Position numbers and translations under genes: made by a program. The notes under the pieces are model-generated. The model was not told the origin of the DNA and did no database searches. It saw only the letters and a list, made by a program, of their open reading frames with translations. From an uncultured Eubacteriales bacterium (GTDB taxonomy: Bacteria > Bacillota_A > Clostridia > Christensenellales > Aristaeellaceae), in the NCBI GenBank assembly GCA_902795555.1, contig CADBLV010000316.1:1-14433 (forward strand): 14,433 bases of DNA, in the 5' to 3' direction. This document shows, piece after piece, positions 14,080 through 14,433 of this stretch. Numbering within the stretch: the first letter of the stretch is position 1; every line of letters begins with the position of its first letter.

Positions 14080-14433
14080 TCACCAGATATCCACAGACCC
14101 GGTTTCTTCGCCTTTGACCCACCAGAGCTTATTCTGATCCACTCGAATGAAAACGCAATCCGCGCCGGCGGGGACCTTCGCCACGATTTCTTCGGGCGTG
14201 ATATTGCCGCCCAGGGGGGACTGAACAAAAATCTGCAGCCTGGCAGCCTTCGCCTTCCGGGCCGGAGCTTTCACAGCGGTTTCCACCTTTTCCGCCGCGT
14301 CTTTCACCTTCCGACCGGCAGCACGGGTGACCTTTTTCACTTCGAGCGCTTCCGCCGTCGCAGCGTCTTTTGCCTTCCGGCCTGCGGCACGGGTGACCTT
14401 TTTCACTTCAGCCGTTTCCGCCGCCACAACATC
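14080..14433 (-). CDS. DUF6465-like protein with a Lys/Ala-rich repeat region (5' end outside window)
   Basis: The frame is open to the right edge, so the N-terminus is missing; a GTG at 14427 is in frame but no ribosome binding site can be seen. The visible 117 residues have a basic, low-complexity part with two 22-residue repeats starting EVKKVTRAAGRK. A degenerate AVKAPARKAKAA stretch follows, then a compact C-terminal domain of about 52 residues: LQIFVQSPLGGNITPEEI, then FIRVDQNKLWWVKG and ending TGSVDIW. That domain resembles the small clostridial DUF6465 family as I remember it. Its function is unknown; the lysine/alanine-rich stretch could bind nucleic acid or acidic polymers, as in histone H1-like tails, but this is inference. 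Confidence 0.75.
   Translation of the reverse strand, partial: DVVAAETAEVKKVTRAAGRKAKDAATAEALEVKKVTRAAGRKVKDAAEKVETAVKAPARKAKAARLQIFVQSPLGGNITPEEIVAKVPAGADCVFIRVDQNKLWWVKGEETGSVDIW
14278..14409 (-). repeat. Two in-frame 66-bp tandem repeats in the DUF6465-like gene
   Basis: Units 14344-14409 and 14278-14343 each encode 22 residues beginning EVKKVTRAAGRK and share most bases, including CACGGGTGACCTTTTTCAC on the plus strand. The array may continue beyond the window. In-frame units of this kind can expand or contract by recombination. Confidence 0.75.

Noticed and set aside
1..14433. CRISPR array, tRNA or rRNA genes, insertion sequence
   Set aside because: No regularly spaced repeats beyond the two-copy ones described, no tRNA-like cloverleaf or rRNA sequence recognised, and no transposase.

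Overview
The window looks like chromosomal DNA of an anaerobic, fairly GC-rich member of the Clostridia, probably from a gut or rumen. The evidence is an FprA-type flavodiiron protein, a DUF6465-like protein, AGGAGG ribosome binding sites, Gram-positive sigma-A-type promoters, U-tract terminators and clostridial PAS/GGDEF architecture. No plasmid, phage, CRISPR, rRNA or tRNA signature was seen.

Left part (1-4069): a MATE-family exporter runs off the left edge on the minus strand (start 1241). It is divergent from a PAP2-superfamily membrane phosphatase (1624-2667), which is followed by an FprA flavodiiron protein (2818-4002). A 61-bp hairpin repeat lies between the two divergent promoters. 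FprA converges on a GH8 exo-oligoxylanase-like enzyme (4081-5187, minus), and a shared bidirectional terminator separates them.

Middle part (5188-9194): the GH8 gene is preceded by a tandem duplication that copies a whole promoter. Upstream of that are two tiny minus-strand genes (5380-5634 and 5711-5962). Each encodes a double-glycine (bacteriocin-type) leader fused directly to one LysM domain. Both have the same SD and spacing, and both are predicted to mature to 63 cationic residues. Divergent from them, a NahK-like sugar kinase (6247-7305) and an MsbA-like ABC exporter half-transporter (7344-9194) form a probable two-gene operon.

Right part (9209-14433): a 1024-residue minus-strand protein fuses a complete APC-type amino acid transporter to two PAS-like domains and an intact GGDEF domain, so it is a candidate transporter-sensor diguanylate cyclase. 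Its best promoter has a run of ten C (G on the plus strand) inside an over-long 19-nt spacer, the arrangement expected for phase variation. Next come a small secreted protein (12618-13154), a strong terminator, a second copy of the 61-bp hairpin repeat, a GNAT acetyltransferase (13277-13843, minus) with a near-consensus promoter, and a DUF6465-like repeat protein that runs off the right edge.

The two most unusual items are the double-glycine-leader LysM peptides and the transporter-PAS-PAS-GGDEF fusion with its possibly switchable promoter. All functional statements come from motif recognition by eye; no search was run.
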